Shown: positions 22,360 through 34,302 of the stretch, piece by piece
Layout of the letters: the number at the start of each line of letters is the position of its first letter
Numbering within the stretch: position 1 is the stretch's first letter
Source: Phytohabitans houttuyneae
GTDB taxonomy: Bacteria; Actinomycetota; Actinomycetes; Mycobacteriales; Micromonosporaceae
Assembly: GCF_011764425.1 (NCBI RefSeq)
Contig: NZ_BLPF01000004.1
Location: 570,001-634,000 of the forward strand
Direction of reading: 5' to 3'
DNA length: 64,000 nt
The notes under the pieces: generated by a model
Databases searched by the model: none
What the model was told of the DNA's origin: nothing
Seen by the model: the letters and a program-made list of their open reading frames with translations, nothing else
Made by a program: the position numbers and the translations under genes

Positions 22360-25080
22360 ATGCTCGACAACGAGCCAGAGGGCGGTGACCGGACCGGTTC
22401 CGAGCCGGCCGGCGATACCGCCGAAAGCAGCACCCCTGTCAAGCGCACTCGGACCACGCGGCGCAAGGCGGCCGATCCGGCCGAGCCGGGTACCGAGGCC
22501 ACCACACCGACCCGTCGACGGCGGAAGGTCGCCGCACCGGATGAATCGGGCATAGCGCCGGAAGTCGCTGCGGAAGCCGCGCCGGTCGTCGAAGAGCCCG
22601 CGCCGGTCAAGACCACCCGCGCCCGGCGGAAGAAGGCGACCGCGGCGGCGGAGCCGCTGGCCGAGCCGGTCACCGAGGCCGTCGTGACCGAGCCCGCGGC
22701 CGTCGAGGCACCCGCCGAAGAGGCGCCGACGGGCCGTCGGCGCCGGGCCGCGCTGTCCGCGCCGACCGTGCTCTTCATGGCGCCCGAAGCCGAGGACGAG
22801 CCCCCCGCGAAGGCAGCCCGCAGGGCGCGCGGTGAGAAGGCCGCCGAGCCCGTGGCCGCCGAGCCGGAGGCCGCCCCGGTGGCGGCCGCTGCCGAAGAGG
22901 CCACCGAAACGGCGGAGCCTTCTCGCCGGCGACGTCGCGGGCGGCGTACCACCGAGGTCGTCGAAGCGGAGCCGGAGGTCGTCGCGGAGAGCACCACCGT
23001 GGAGGCCGAGGAAGACGAAGATGACGACGAGGATGACGAGGAAGGCATCGGTCGCCGGCGGCGCCGCCGCGGCCGGCGCGGTCGCGGTCGCGGGCGTGGC
23101 ACCGCAGACGACGAGGCCGACGAGGACGAGCCGGCGGCCGAGGCAGCCGACGAGGAAGACGAAGACGAGGACGGCGAGCCGCTGACCCGCCGGCGCCGGC
23201 GGCGGCGCCGGAAGGGCGCCAGCGACGTCGAGTCCAGCGCCGACGACGGTGTTCCGACGGTCGTCAAGATCCGGGAGCCGCGGCGCGGTTCCGACGAGGT
23301 ACAGGGCGTCTCCGGCTCGACCCGGCTCGAGGCCAAGCGCCAGCGCCGCCGTGACGGCCGCGAGCAGCGCCGCACCCGCCCGCCGATCCTGAGCGAGTCG
23401 GAGTTCCTGGCCCGCCGCGAGGCGGTCGACCGGGTGATGGTCGTGCGGCAGCGCGGCGACCGCACCCAGATCGCCGTGCTCGAAGACGGCGTGCTGGTCG
23501 AGCACTACGTGACCCGCGCGTCGGCCGGCACGATGGCCGGCAACGTCTACCTCGGCAAGGTGCAGAACGTCCTGCCCAGCATGGAGGCGGCCTTCGTCGA
23601 CGTGGGGCGCGGGCGCAACGCCGTGTTGTACGCGGGCGAGGTCAACTGGGACGCCACCGGCCTGGAGGGTCGGGCCCGCTCGATCGAGCAGGCCCTCAGG
23701 TCCGGCGACTCGGTGCTGGTGCAGGTCACCAAGGACCCGATCGGCCACAAGGGCGCCCGCCTCACCAGCCACATCGCCCTCTCCGGGCGGCACCTGGTGT
23801 ACGTGCCGCACGGCAACGCCTCCGGCATCAGCCGCAAGCTCCCCGACAACGAGCGCAAGCGCCTCCGTGACGTGCTGAAGAAGCTCGTGCCGGACGGTGC
23901 CGGCGTGATCGTGCGCACCGCCGCCGAGGGCGCCAGCGAGGACGAGCTCGCCCGCGACGTCAAGCGGCTGCAGGCGCAGTGGGAGGAAATCCAGGCGCGG
24001 TCCGCGGAGGGTGGCGCCCCGGCGCTGCTCTACGAGGAGCCCGACCTGGTCATCCGGGTCGTCCGCGACCTGTTCAACGAAGACTTCCGCGACCTCGTGG
24101 TGCAGGGCGACGGCGCGTACGACATGGTCGAGTCGTACCTGCAGCACGTCTCGCCGGACCTCGTGGCGCGGCTGCGGCGGCACACCGGCGCGGTCGACGT
24201 GTTCGCCGAGAAGCGGATCGACGAGCAGATCCTCAAGGGCCTGGACCGCAAGGTCTTCCTGCCCTCCGGCGGCCACCTGGTCATCGACCGCACCGAGGCG
24301 ATGACGGTCATCGACGTCAACACCGGCAAGTACACCGGCGCGGGCGGCAACCTCGAGGAGACCGTCACCCGCAACAACCTCGAGGCGGCCGAGGAGATCG
24401 TGCGCCAGCTGCGACTGCGCGACCTGGGCGGCATCGTCGTGATCGACTTCATCGACATGGTGCTGGAGTCCAACCGCGAGCTCGTGCTGCGCCGCCTCAC
24501 CGAGTGCCTCGGGCGCGACCGCACCAAGCACCAGGTCACCGAGATCACCTCACTCGGCCTGGTGCAGATGACCCGCAAGCGGATCGGCGCGGGCCTGCTG
24601 GAAGCGTTCAGCGAGACCTGCGAGGTCTGCAAGGGCCGCGGCCTGATCGTCCACACCGAGCCGGTGCCGATGCGCGGGTCCGGTTCGGGCGGTTCCAGTT
24701 CCGGCGGCGCGGGCGACAAGGTCAAGGCCGTCGCCGCGGCTCCGCGGACGGAGACGGCGGCCGCCAACGGCTCGTCGAGCGTCGCCAGCGGGCGCCGGCG
24801 GGGCCGCAAGAGCGCCGCGAGCTCCGCTCCGGTCGAGCCGGTCGAGGTCGCGCCGACCTACGACGAGGACGACACGATGGGGTACGACCTGTCGCGTTAC
24901 GAGAGCTCGTTGGAGGACGACCCGGTCGTGACGGAAGCCGTGGAGCCGATGCGCCTGGCCGGGCCGGACGACCCGGACGCGCTCGACGAAGAGGACGAGG
25001 ACGCCGACGAGGCGGCTGCCGGCTCGGGCGGCCGGCGGCGGACCCGGCGCGGTGGTGCCCGGCGGCGTACGCGCCCGTAG
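22360..25080 (+). CDS. rne: Ribonuclease E/G
   Basis: 906 residues. Endoribonuclease of rRNA maturation and mRNA decay. Residues 1-350 are disordered, rich in Ala, Glu, Pro and Arg, with an arginine cluster (RRRRRRGRRGRGRGRG) likely to bind RNA. The S1 domain begins near 385. The catalytic metal-binding aspartates are Asp652 (DVNTGKYTG) and Asp696 (IDFIDM). The zinc-link CEVCKGRG has Cys754 and Cys757. A second disordered Arg/Ala tail follows. The start is ATG 22360 with GGAG eight bases upstream; the frame is open further up but without a site. Short-arm-long-arm layout is the normal actinobacterial form. Confidence 0.96.
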   Translation: MLDNEPEGGDRTGSEPAGDTAESSTPVKRTRTTRRKAADPAEPGTEATTPTRRRRKVAAPDESGIAPEVAAEAAPVVEEPAPVKTTRARRKKATAAAEPLAEPVTEAVVTEPAAVEAPAEEAPTGRRRRAALSAPTVLFMAPEAEDEPPAKAARRARGEKAAEPVAAEPEAAPVAAAAEEATETAEPSRRRRRGRRTTEVVEAEPEVVAESTTVEAEEDEDDDEDDEEGIGRRRRRRGRRGRGRGRGTADDEADEDEPAAEAADEEDEDEDGEPLTRRRRRRRRKGASDVESSADDGVPTVVKIREPRRGSDEVQGVSGSTRLEAKRQRRRDGREQRRTRPPILSESEFLARREAVDRVMVVRQRGDRTQIAVLEDGVLVEHYVTRASAGTMAGNVYLGKVQNVLPSMEAAFVDVGRGRNAVLYAGEVNWDATGLEGRARSIEQALRSGDSVLVQVTKDPIGHKGARLTSHIALSGRHLVYVPHGNASGISRKLPDNERKRLRDVLKKLVPDGAGVIVRTAAEGASEDELARDVKRLQAQWEEIQARSAEGGAPALLYEEPDLVIRVVRDLFNEDFRDLVVQGDGAYDMVESYLQHVSPDLVARLRRHTGAVDVFAEKRIDEQILKGLDRKVFLPSGGHLVIDRTEAMTVIDVNTGKYTGAGGNLEETVTRNNLEAAEEIVRQLRLRDLGGIVVIDFIDMVLESNRELVLRRLTECLGRDRTKHQVTEITSLGLVQMTRKRIGAGLLEAFSETCEVCKGRGLIVHTEPVPMRGSGSGGSSSGGAGDKVKAVAAAPRTETAAANGSSSVASGRRRGRKSAASSAPVEPVEVAPTYDEDDTMGYDLSRYESSLEDDPVVTEAVEPMRLAGPDDPDALDEEDEDADEAAAGSGGRRRTRRGGARRRTRP

Positions 25081-25090
25081 GCTCTCCCTC

Positions 25091-25609
25091 ATGCATCGAT
25101 CTCCCGCGCTCGTGGCCGTCGTGGCGATCCTTCTGGTGGGGGCGGGGTGCTCGGCCGACCGCCCCGCCGCCTCGCCTTCGAGCAGCGTCTCGGCCGCGCC
25201 CGACGGCCCTTCGGGTGCGGCCGGTTCGCCGGGTGCCACGGGCGCGCCCGGCGGTACGACCGAGACCGGCCCGGCCGCGGGCAACGCCAAGCAGGTGTGT
25301 GCCGACGCGCTCGCGGCCAGTAGCAAGGGCGTGTCGACGTTCCTGACCGAGCTGGGCGCGATGCTCAAGGCCGCCGGCGAGGGCAATGGAAAGGCCGAGT
25401 ACGAGGCCCGCCAGAAGGCCGAAGCCGCGCTCGCCACGTGGTCCAACGCGATGAAGGAGCAGGCGGCCAAGGCCACCGACGGGCGGCTGCGCGGCGTGCT
25501 GACCGAGATCGGCACGGAAGTGGGCACCATGCGCGCCGACATCGACAGCGTGGACAGTGCGAAGCTGGATCAGCTCCAGCAGCGCCTGGACACCCTCTGC
25601 GCCGCCTAG
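25091..25609 (+). CDS. Putative lipoprotein
   Basis: 172 residues. A signal peptide with lipobox LVGAGC (cysteine at about 20) is followed by a Ser/Ala/Gly/Pro linker (22-60) and a helical domain (65-172) with two cysteines that could pair (QVCADAL and TLCAA at the end). Function unknown. It begins 11 bases after rne. TAGGCT at 25078-25083, seven bases before the ATG, could be the -10 of a near-leaderless mRNA. Confidence 0.8.
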   Translation: MHRSPALVAVVAILLVGAGCSADRPAASPSSSVSAAPDGPSGAAGSPGATGAPGGTTETGPAAGNAKQVCADALAASSKGVSTFLTELGAMLKAAGEGNGKAEYEARQKAEAALATWSNAMKEQAAKATDGRLRGVLTEIGTEVGTMRADIDSVDSAKLDQLQQRLDTLCAA

Positions 25610-25614
25610 CCGAT

Positions 25615-25644
25615 TTGGCCGCGCGCTCGGGGGTGGCGTATCCT
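25615..25644 (+). promoter_or_regulatory. Promoter of rplU-rpmA
   Basis: -35-like TTGGCC (25615-25620) and -10 TATCCT (25639-25644) are 18 bases apart, giving a leader of about 90 nt. In the leader, GCGCGC-GTTCG-GCGCGC (25653-25669) forms a hairpin followed by CGGGTTTTCG. It could terminate upstream transcription or act as an L21 leader; neither is proven. Confidence 0.5.
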
Positions 25645-25740
25645 GTCCTTTGGCGCGCGTTCGGCGCGCTCGGGTTTTCGTGTCCTTGAAATGGTGCAGG
25701 GCCCGCAGTCATCCGCTTAGCGACAGGGAGTCCGCGTCCG

Positions 25741-26055
25741 ATGTACGCGATCGTCAAGACCGGCGGCAAGCAGTACAAGGTCGCCGAGGGCGACGTGATC
25801 GAGGTCGAGAAGCTCGTCGGTGAGCCCGGCGATGCGGTGACGCTCTCCGCGGTGCTCCTCGTCGACGGTGACGACCTCGTCACCGACGCGGCCAAGCTGG
25901 CCGAGGTCTCGGTCTCCGCCGAGATCGCCGCCCACACCAAGGGCCCGAAGATCCGGATCCACAAGTTCAAGAACAAGACCGGCTACCACAAGCGCCAGGG
26001 CCACCGCCAGCCGCTGACCCAGGTCAAGGTGACCGGCATCTCGAGCGGGAAGTAA
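25741..26055 (+). CDS. rplU: 50S ribosomal protein L21
   Basis: 104 residues, full length. Binds 23S rRNA in the large subunit. The start [18 protein letters not shown] and the C-terminal [13 protein letters not shown]-type basic block are family signatures. First gene of the rplU-rpmA-obgE group, with AGGGAG upstream and 12 bases to rpmA. Confidence 0.98.
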   Translation: MYAIVKTGGKQYKVAEGDVIEVEKLVGEPGDAVTLSAVLLVDGDDLVTDAAKLAEVSVSAEIAAHTKGPKIRIHKFKNKTGYHKRQGHRQPLTQVKVTGISSGK

Positions 26056-26067
26056 GGACGAGGCGAA

Positions 26068-26325
26068 ATGGCTCACAAAAAGGGTGCTTCCAGCTCGCGC
26101 AACGGTCGCGACTCGGAGGCGAAGCGCCTCGGCGTGAAGCGGTTCGGTGGGCAGGTCGTCAGCGCGGGTGAGATCCTCATCCGGCAGCGCGGCACCAAGT
26201 TCCACCCGGGCGACCTGGTCGGCCGCGGCAGCGACGACACGCTCTTCGCGCTGGCGCGGGGTTCGGTCCAGTTCGGCACCAAGCGCGGGCGCAAGACCGT
26301 CAGCATCGTGCCGGTGCAGCAGTAG
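26068..26325 (+). CDS. rpmA: 50S ribosomal protein L27
   Basis: 85 residues. The N-terminal tail [16 protein letters not shown] reaches the peptidyl transferase centre in the ribosome. [21 protein letters not shown] is the conserved core. There is no cleavable N-terminal extension of the firmicute kind. ATG start with GGACGAGG upstream. Confidence 0.98.
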   Translation: MAHKKGASSSRNGRDSEAKRLGVKRFGGQVVSAGEILIRQRGTKFHPGDLVGRGSDDTLFALARGSVQFGTKRGRKTVSIVPVQQ

Positions 26326-26339
26326 CATCTCGGCTTTCG

Positions 26340-26370
26340 AGCGGGCCGGGACCTGGTGTCCCGGCCCGCT
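26340..26370 (+). terminator. Terminator after rpmA
   Basis: A perfect 13-bp GC-rich stem (AGCGGGCCGGGAC with its complement) encloses the loop CTGGT, then TCGCTGTGTT. It starts 15 bases after the L27 stop and separates L21-L27 from obgE. Confidence 0.85.
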
Positions 26371-26432
26371 TCGCTGTGTTGGCCCAAGCCGTTGACGCGG
26401 CTGTCGGGCCCAGGAATTGAAAGGATGGGGGC

Positions 26433-27872
26433 GTGGCGACGTTCGTCGACCGGGTCGTGCTGCACCTGCAGGCGGGTGACGGCGGGCACGGGTGCGTCTC
26501 GATCCACCGGGAAAAGTTCAAGCCGTTCGGTGGACCAGACGGTGGCAATGGCGGTCACGGCGGCGGCGTCTCGCTGGTCGTCGACCCGCAGGTGCACACG
26601 CTGCTCGACTTTCACTTCCGCCCGCACATCAAGGCGGAAAACGGCAAGGGTGGGCAGGGCTCCAACCGCGACGGCGCCAACGGCGCCGATCTTGTGCTGA
26701 AGGTGCCCGACGGGACGGTCGTGCAGACCGCGGCCGGCGAGACGATCGCCGACCTCGTGGGCGCCGGCACCACGATCGAGATCGCGCGGGGCGGCCGGGG
26801 CGGCCGGGGCAACGCGGCGCTCGCCAGCTCCCGCCGCAAGGCTCCCGGCTTCGCCGAGCTCGGCGAGCCCGGTGACCGGCTCGACATCGTGCTGGAACTC
26901 AAGAGCGTCGCCGACGTGGGCCTTGTCGGCTTCCCGTCGGCGGGCAAGTCGTCGCTGATCTCCGTGCTCTCCGCCGCCAAGCCCAAGATCGCCGACTACC
27001 CGTTCACCACGCTGGTGCCGAACCTCGGCGTCGTGCGGGTCGACAACCACACGTTCACCATCGCCGACGTGCCGGGCCTCATCCCGGGCGCGGCGACCGG
27101 CAAGGGGCTCGGGCTGGAGTTCCTGCGGCACATCGAGCGGTGCGCCGTGCTCGTGCACGTGATCGACGCGGCGACGCTGGAGCCGGGGCGCGACCCGATC
27201 AGCGACATCGACGCGATCGAGGCCGAGCTCGCCGAGTACGGCGGGCTTGCCGACCGACCCCGCCTCGTCGTGATCAACAAGATCGACGTGCCGGACGCCC
27301 GCGACCTCGCCGAGATCACGCGGCCCGACATCGAGGCCCGCGGGCTGGCGGTCTACGAGGTGAGCACCGCGACCCGCGAAGGGCTCAAGGAGCTGACGTA
27401 CGCGCTGGCCGAGCTCGTGGAGCAGTCGCGTGAGCTGGCGCCCGCGCCCGAGCCGACCCGCATCGTGATCCGCCCGACGGCCGTGGACGACGCCGGGTTC
27501 ACCATCACCGAGGAAGCCGGGGCGTACGTGGTGCGCGGTCCCCGGCCCGAGCGGTGGGTACGGCAGACCAACTTCGACAACGACGAGGCCGTGGGCTTCC
27601 TCGCCGACCGGCTCGAGCGGCTCGGCGTCGAGGATGCGCTGGCCAAGGCGGGTGCCGAGCCCGGTGACCTGGTGCGTATCGGCACGCGGGAGTTCGACTG
27701 GCGGCCGACCATCGGCGAGTACACGTCGGGTCCGCGGGGCACCGACGCCCGGCTGGAGGAGGACTCGGCCCGGGCCACCGCCGCGGAGCGCCTGGCCGCC
27801 CACCGCGCCCGCCAGCCGGTGCGCGATGCGAAGAGCGGTGCGATGGTGGAGTCGGACTCCACGGACGAATAG
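26433..27872 (+). CDS. obgE: GTPase Obg/CgtA
   Basis: 479 residues. An essential GTPase of 50S assembly and stress response. The glycine-rich Obg fold (1-158) contains GGDGGHG-like repeats and [10 protein letters not shown]. The G domain starts with [10 protein letters not shown] (about 165) and includes DVPGLIPGA and NKID. A C-terminal OCT domain (about 355-430) and an acidic-basic tail follow, as in actinobacteria. GTG start with GAAAGGA upstream. The stop shares bases with the next start (TAGTG). Confidence 0.97.
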   Translation: MATFVDRVVLHLQAGDGGHGCVSIHREKFKPFGGPDGGNGGHGGGVSLVVDPQVHTLLDFHFRPHIKAENGKGGQGSNRDGANGADLVLKVPDGTVVQTAAGETIADLVGAGTTIEIARGGRGGRGNAALASSRRKAPGFAELGEPGDRLDIVLELKSVADVGLVGFPSAGKSSLISVLSAAKPKIADYPFTTLVPNLGVVRVDNHTFTIADVPGLIPGAATGKGLGLEFLRHIERCAVLVHVIDAATLEPGRDPISDIDAIEAELAEYGGLADRPRLVVINKIDVPDARDLAEITRPDIEARGLAVYEVSTATREGLKELTYALAELVEQSRELAPAPEPTRIVIRPTAVDDAGFTITEEAGAYVVRGPRPERWVRQTNFDNDEAVGFLADRLERLGVEDALAKAGAEPGDLVRIGTREFDWRPTIGEYTSGPRGTDARLEEDSARATAAERLAAHRARQPVRDAKSGAMVESDSTDE

Positions 27873-28345
27873 TGTCCGTATCTGGGCCACATGCACGAAA
27901 CCTGTCGGAAATCGCGTCCGACTACTTTGGACCTGTGTTAATCGAAGCCCGCCCTGTCAACGACGCCGAGCTGGGCACGCTGATGACGGCGTTGCAGCGG
28001 GAGCTACAGGAAGCCGGCGGCGGGCTGGATCTCACCTTCGAAGACGGCGCCCAGCACCTCGTGGGCGTGGTCGAAGGGCGGGCCGTGGCCTGCGGGGCCC
28101 TCCAGAGGATCGACGCGCAGACCGGCGCCATCAAGCGCATGTACGTGCGACCCGCGTTCCGTGGCCGGGGCATCGCCCGCCAGCTGCTGGCCGCCCTCGA
28201 GGAGATGGCTCTCGACGCGGGACACGTGGTGCTGCGGCTGGAGCCCGGTGTTTACCTGCCGGCCGCCTTGGCCCTGCTCCTCTCGGCGGGGTACGGCAGG
28301 ACCGTCACGCTCGGCTTCGAAAAACGCATCCTCGTCGCCGCCTGA
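27872..28345 (+). CDS. GNAT family N-acetyltransferase
   Basis: 157 residues. The acetyl-CoA binding motif A is RPAFRGRGIARQLL, preceded by IKRMYVRP, and a C-terminal GYGRTVTLGFEKRI strand closes the fold. The substrate is unknown. GTG 27872 overlaps the obgE stop and is used here, but GTG 27935, just before LIEARPVNDAEL, matches the usual family start better. The gene converges with the efflux pump, with 10 bases between stops. Confidence 0.85.
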   Translation: MSVSGPHARNLSEIASDYFGPVLIEARPVNDAELGTLMTALQRELQEAGGGLDLTFEDGAQHLVGVVEGRAVACGALQRIDAQTGAIKRMYVRPAFRGRGIARQLLAALEEMALDAGHVVLRLEPGVYLPAALALLLSAGYGRTVTLGFEKRILVAA

Positions 28346-28355
28346 CCTGCGAGGC

Positions 28356-29990
28356 TCAGCCGCTGACCGTGGCGTGAGCCGCGTCCTGCTCGCGCTCGGC
28401 GGTGCGGGTGCGGCCGCGGATGAAGAGGCAGGAGAGCGCCGCCGCGGCGAGGACCGCCAGCGGCAGGATCAGCGTCAGCCGCATCGCGTGCGTGAAGCCC
28501 TCGTGGAACGCGCGCTCCGCTGCTCCGGTGATCACCTGTTTGACCTGGTCCGGCAGGCCGGGCGGCAGCGAGACACCGGTCTGCCCCGAGCCGACGTGCA
28601 GGCTGCCCGTGTTGGCCTGGCTGAACCCGTCGACGAACTGCCCCCGGTACTGCTCGGGCAGCGCGCTGGCCTCTTCCCGAGCGGCCGCCGGCAGCTGGGT
28701 CGCGAGCTGGGCCTGCAGCAGCGCACCGACCGCCGCGGAGCCGACCACACCGCCGAGCTGGCGGCTGGTGTTGATCAGGCCGGAGGCGGCGCCGGCCATG
28801 CGCGGGGCGATGTCCCGCATCGCGATCGTCTGCAGCGGCGCGAACGTCATGCCCAGGCCGGCGCCGGCGACCAGCAGGCCGGGCAGCAGCGTCCACTGGC
28901 CGGCGTCCGCCTCGGCCAGCCACACCACCAGCGCCATGCCGCCGGACCAGAGCGTGAGGCCGGTGAACAGGATCCACTTGCCGCCCATCCGGTCGGCGGC
29001 GCGCCCGGCGAACGGGGCGATGACCATCGAGAGCAGCGACATCGGCGCCACCGCTAGACCGGCCTGCAGCGCGCTCAGCCCGATCACCGACTGCAGGTAG
29101 ATGACCAGGGGCAGGAAGAGCCCGAGCATGCCGAACGCGATCGCGCCGACCACCCAGTTCATCAGCGAGAAGTTGCGGTCCGAGAAGATCGAGAAGGGTA
29201 TGAGCGGCTCTTTCATGCGGGTCATGTACTGGTGCACGAAGAAGATCACCATGATCAGCACGCCGGCGCCGATCAGCTCGGCGATGGTGATCGGACCCCA
29301 CACCTTGCCCCAGTGGTGCGACTCGCCCTCGATCAGGCCGTACGTGATCAGGAAGAGCCCCACCGTGGCGAGCACGGTGCCGGTCCAGTCGAGCCGGTGG
29401 CGGCGGTTGAGCTTGAGGTTGGGCATCACGACCGCGGCGAGCGCGACCGTGACCACGCCGACCGGCACGTTGACGAAGAAGATCCACTCCCAGCCCCAGT
29501 CCGTGACCAGGTACCCGCCGAGCGTGGGGCCGGTGACGGTCGCCACGCCGGCCACACCACCCCAGACGCCGAACGCGGCGCCGCGCTTCTCCGGCGGGAA
29601 GATCACCGTGATCACCGAGAGGGTCTGCGGCGTGAGCAGTGCACCGCCCACGCCCTGCACCACGCGGGCGACGACGAGCTGGCCCGGGCTGTTGGCGAAC
29701 CCGCAGGCGGCCGAGGCCAGCGTGAACACCACCAGGCCGACGATGAACAGCTGCTTGGGGCCGTACAGGTCGCCGAGGCGTCCTGCGGTGATCAGGAGGA
29801 CGGCGTAGACCAGCACGTACGCGTTGACGATCCACAGGATCTGGTCCAGCGACGCGTTGAGGTCGGCGCTCATGTCCGGGATCGCGATGTTCACGATCGT
29901 GGTGTCCAGCAGGATCATGAAGAAGCCGAGGCAGAGCGTCGCGAGCACCAGCCAAGGGCTGTGCTGCCGAGCGGTCGTGTCCTGCGTCAT
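28356..29990 (-). CDS. DHA2-family (EmrB/QacA-like) MFS drug exporter
   Basis: 544 residues with 14 predicted membrane helices. The DHA2 signatures are LDTTIVNIAIPDM (helix 1), GRLGDLYGPKQLF (loop 2-3), the VVARVVQGVGGALLTP block (helix 4) and GPTLGGYLVTDWGWEWIFFVNVP (motif C region, helix 5). It likely exports drugs or dyes with proton antiport; the substrate is unknown. ATG start with GAAGGAGGGAG upstream. No regulator gene adjoins it except the HTH protein on the other side of the 319-base gap. Confidence 0.93.
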   Translation of the reverse strand: MTQDTTARQHSPWLVLATLCLGFFMILLDTTIVNIAIPDMSADLNASLDQILWIVNAYVLVYAVLLITAGRLGDLYGPKQLFIVGLVVFTLASAACGFANSPGQLVVARVVQGVGGALLTPQTLSVITVIFPPEKRGAAFGVWGGVAGVATVTGPTLGGYLVTDWGWEWIFFVNVPVGVVTVALAAVVMPNLKLNRRHRLDWTGTVLATVGLFLITYGLIEGESHHWGKVWGPITIAELIGAGVLIMVIFFVHQYMTRMKEPLIPFSIFSDRNFSLMNWVVGAIAFGMLGLFLPLVIYLQSVIGLSALQAGLAVAPMSLLSMVIAPFAGRAADRMGGKWILFTGLTLWSGGMALVVWLAEADAGQWTLLPGLLVAGAGLGMTFAPLQTIAMRDIAPRMAGAASGLINTSRQLGGVVGSAAVGALLQAQLATQLPAAAREEASALPEQYRGQFVDGFSQANTGSLHVGSGQTGVSLPPGLPDQVKQVITGAAERAFHEGFTHAMRLTLILPLAVLAAAALSCLFIRGRTRTAEREQDAAHATVSG

Positions 29991-30309
29991 GGGTACACAC
30001 TCCCTCCTTCGCCATGATCCCTACCCGATACCGGCGATGTCACGCGATCCGGCCGCGTGTGATCCCGCGTGCGGTGCACCGTTTCGACTGTGATGTCCCA
30101 GGGCGGCGCCGTGTGGCCGCGCGCAGCAGGGGCCAGGTGCTGGCCCCTGTGTTGGCTCCTCCGGTGGGGTGTGGGGGTGGGCTTGACTGGGCGCGGTTCA
30201 AAGGGGCATGGCCGGCCCGCGACGGGCCCGGAGCGTAGCCGGGGCACCCATCCGTGGGCCCACCTGCCGCGTGTGACCAGGCTGTGCCCGGGTTCCGGAG
30301 GAGGGGGTC
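29991..30309. other. Divergent intergenic region with a hairpin
   Basis: 319 bases between the efflux pump and the HTH gene. At 30127-30149 CAGGGGCCAG and CTGGCCCCTG form a perfect 10-bp inverted repeat round three bases. Near the pump start, TCACGCG...CGCGTGTGA (30037-30062) is a rough palindrome that could be an operator. No other gene is seen. Confidence 0.5.
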
Positions 30310-30813
30310 GTGGAGCTTCAGGAGTTCGTGCTGGTGGTGGCCGGCGTGCCGAGCAGGGCCCTCCTGCGGCCGCATCGCGACCTCACACCGGCACCAGGCC
30401 CGCGTGACGGGGTGGGCGCGGTGGTCGTGCGACGGCACGCTTCCGACCTGGCCGAGGCGGTCACATCCGCGGTACGTGACGTCGAGTCCGCCGGGCTCCG
30501 CCCTATGCGCGTGGCCACCGGCGACTGGGTCACGCTCGCCGATGTCGCGGCGCGGATCGGCCGGTCGCGCGAGATCGTGCGACTGTGGTCCATCGGCCGG
30601 CAGGGTCCGGGCGGGTTTCCACCACCGCTGAACCCGGGGTGCGACACGTCGTTCTACAGCTGGAGCGAGGTCGCACAGTGGCTGCGCCGCCGGCTGGGCT
30701 ACGAGCTGCCCGACGAGGAGCCGGTGCTCGTCGCGATGAACCTGGCCCTTCAGCTTCGCCGGCTCGCGTCCCGGATCACCCGGATGGACGCGGTCCGCGA
30801 CCTGGTGGCGTGA
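30310..30813 (+). CDS. Helix-turn-helix DNA-binding protein
   Basis: 167 residues. A MerR/excisionase-like winged HTH lies at about 77-130: TLADVAARIGRSREIVRLWS, then a wing with FPPPLNPGCDTSFYSWSEV. The N-terminal 70 residues look like a small partner or ligand domain without a clear family. It has no effector domain. GTG start with GGAGGAGGGGG directly upstream. It may regulate the divergent efflux pump, but that is only positional evidence. Confidence 0.7.
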   Translation: MELQEFVLVVAGVPSRALLRPHRDLTPAPGPRDGVGAVVVRRHASDLAEAVTSAVRDVESAGLRPMRVATGDWVTLADVAARIGRSREIVRLWSIGRQGPGGFPPPLNPGCDTSFYSWSEVAQWLRRRLGYELPDEEPVLVAMNLALQLRRLASRITRMDAVRDLVA

Positions 30814-30824
30814 GCCGTCCGTGC

Positions 30825-31043
30825 TCAGTCGATGTCAAACTCGCCGTCCTGGGCGCCGCCGACAAAGGCGTCCCACTCGTCCCTTGTGAAGACAAGCACC
30901 GCGCCGTCCGGCTCACCGGAGTTGCGCAGGCCGATCAGGTCGTCGACGAAGGCGACCTCGACCGCGCTCTCCGACTCGTCGCCCTTGGCCCGCTGCCACA
31001 CCGCCCGGCTCAGGTCGAAATCACCCTTGGGGTGCTGGGCCAT
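30825..31043 (-). CDS. DUF397 domain protein
   Basis: 72 residues, the usual size for this small actinomycete family (FDLSRAVWQRAKGDES, VEVAFVDDLIGLRNSG, LVFTRDEWDAFVGGA). These proteins normally sit beside an XRE-type DUF5753 regulator and take part in developmental control. No such partner is nearby, so this copy is an orphan. The start is ATG 31043 with AAGGAG upstream; an earlier in-frame ATG has no site. Confidence 0.9.
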   Translation of the reverse strand: MAQHPKGDFDLSRAVWQRAKGDESESAVEVAFVDDLIGLRNSGEPDGAVLVFTRDEWDAFVGGAQDGEFDID

Positions 31044-31135
31044 CGTGTTCTCCTTAGCCGAGGCGCCCGCCGAGGGCGCCATGGGACCGGTCACCGTGGA
31101 AGGCTATACCGCGCGTGATCGGGCAGGATGGGCGG

Positions 31136-33589
<2,454 letters not shown>

Positions 33590-33643
33590 GAGGGTCCCGC
33601 GACCTGCGACGCCCTTGTGTCACGTAGCCGATCGGCAGCGATC

Positions 33644-33649
33644 TACGAT
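33644..33649 (+). promoter_or_regulatory. -10 box for leaderless nadD
   Basis: TACGAT ends six bases before the ATG at 33656, with no Shine-Dalgarno between. This is the spacing expected when transcription begins at the start codon. Confidence 0.5.
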
Positions 33650-33655
33650 TCGGCC

Positions 33656-34249
33656 ATGGCGGACGATACGCGCCGGATCGGCATCATGGGTGGCACTTTC
33701 GACCCGATCCACCACGGGCACCTCGTGGCGGCGAGCGAGGTGGCCAACCGGTTCTCGCTGGACGAGGTGGTGTTCGTGCCCACCGGCGAGCCGTGGCAGA
33801 AGGCCGACGTCCCGGTGAGCCCGGCCGAGGACCGCTACCTCATGACGGTGATCGCGACCGCCTCCAACCCGCAGTTTCACGTCAGCCGCGTGGACATCGA
33901 CCGCGACGGACCCACCTACACCGTGGACACCTTGCGTGACCTGCGCGCCGAGTACGGCCCGAAGGCGCAGCTCTTCTTCATCACCGGAGCGGACGCGCTG
34001 CAGAAGCTGCTGTCGTGGAAAGACACGGACCAGATGTTCGAGATGGCGCATTTCATCGGGGTGACACGCCCCGGTTTCGCGCTCTCTGGCGACCACCTGC
34101 CGGCCGACACGGTGAGCCTTGTGCAGGTGCCGGCGATGGCCATATCGTCCACCGACTGCCGGGCGCGCGTCGCGATGGGCAAGCCGGTCTGGTACCTCGT
34201 GCCGGACGGTGTGGTGCAGTACATCGCCAAGAGGCGCCTTTACAGGTGA
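33656..34249 (+). CDS. nadD: Nicotinate-mononucleotide adenylyltransferase
   Basis: 197 residues. Converts nicotinate mononucleotide and ATP to deamido-NAD in NAD synthesis. The nucleotidyltransferase motif [12 protein letters not shown] is at the N-terminus and [12 protein letters not shown] (the ISSTxIR motif, with Cys for the usual Ile) near the C-terminus. The order nadD-rsfS-phosphatase is the same as in mycobacteria. The start is ATG 33656 rather than the ATG-less upstream frame. Confidence 0.96.
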   Translation: MADDTRRIGIMGGTFDPIHHGHLVAASEVANRFSLDEVVFVPTGEPWQKADVPVSPAEDRYLMTVIATASNPQFHVSRVDIDRDGPTYTVDTLRDLRAEYGPKAQLFFITGADALQKLLSWKDTDQMFEMAHFIGVTRPGFALSGDHLPADTVSLVQVPAMAISSTDCRARVAMGKPVWYLVPDGVVQYIAKRRLYR

Positions 34250-34302
34250 TTTGTCGCCTTTACTGCTGCGCGGTACATGGGCGGGTGTGAGAGGCTAGTC
34301 GG

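Noticed and set aside
22222-24531. 769-codon frame antisense to rne
   Set aside because: Shadow of the repetitive GC-rich rne coding sequence.
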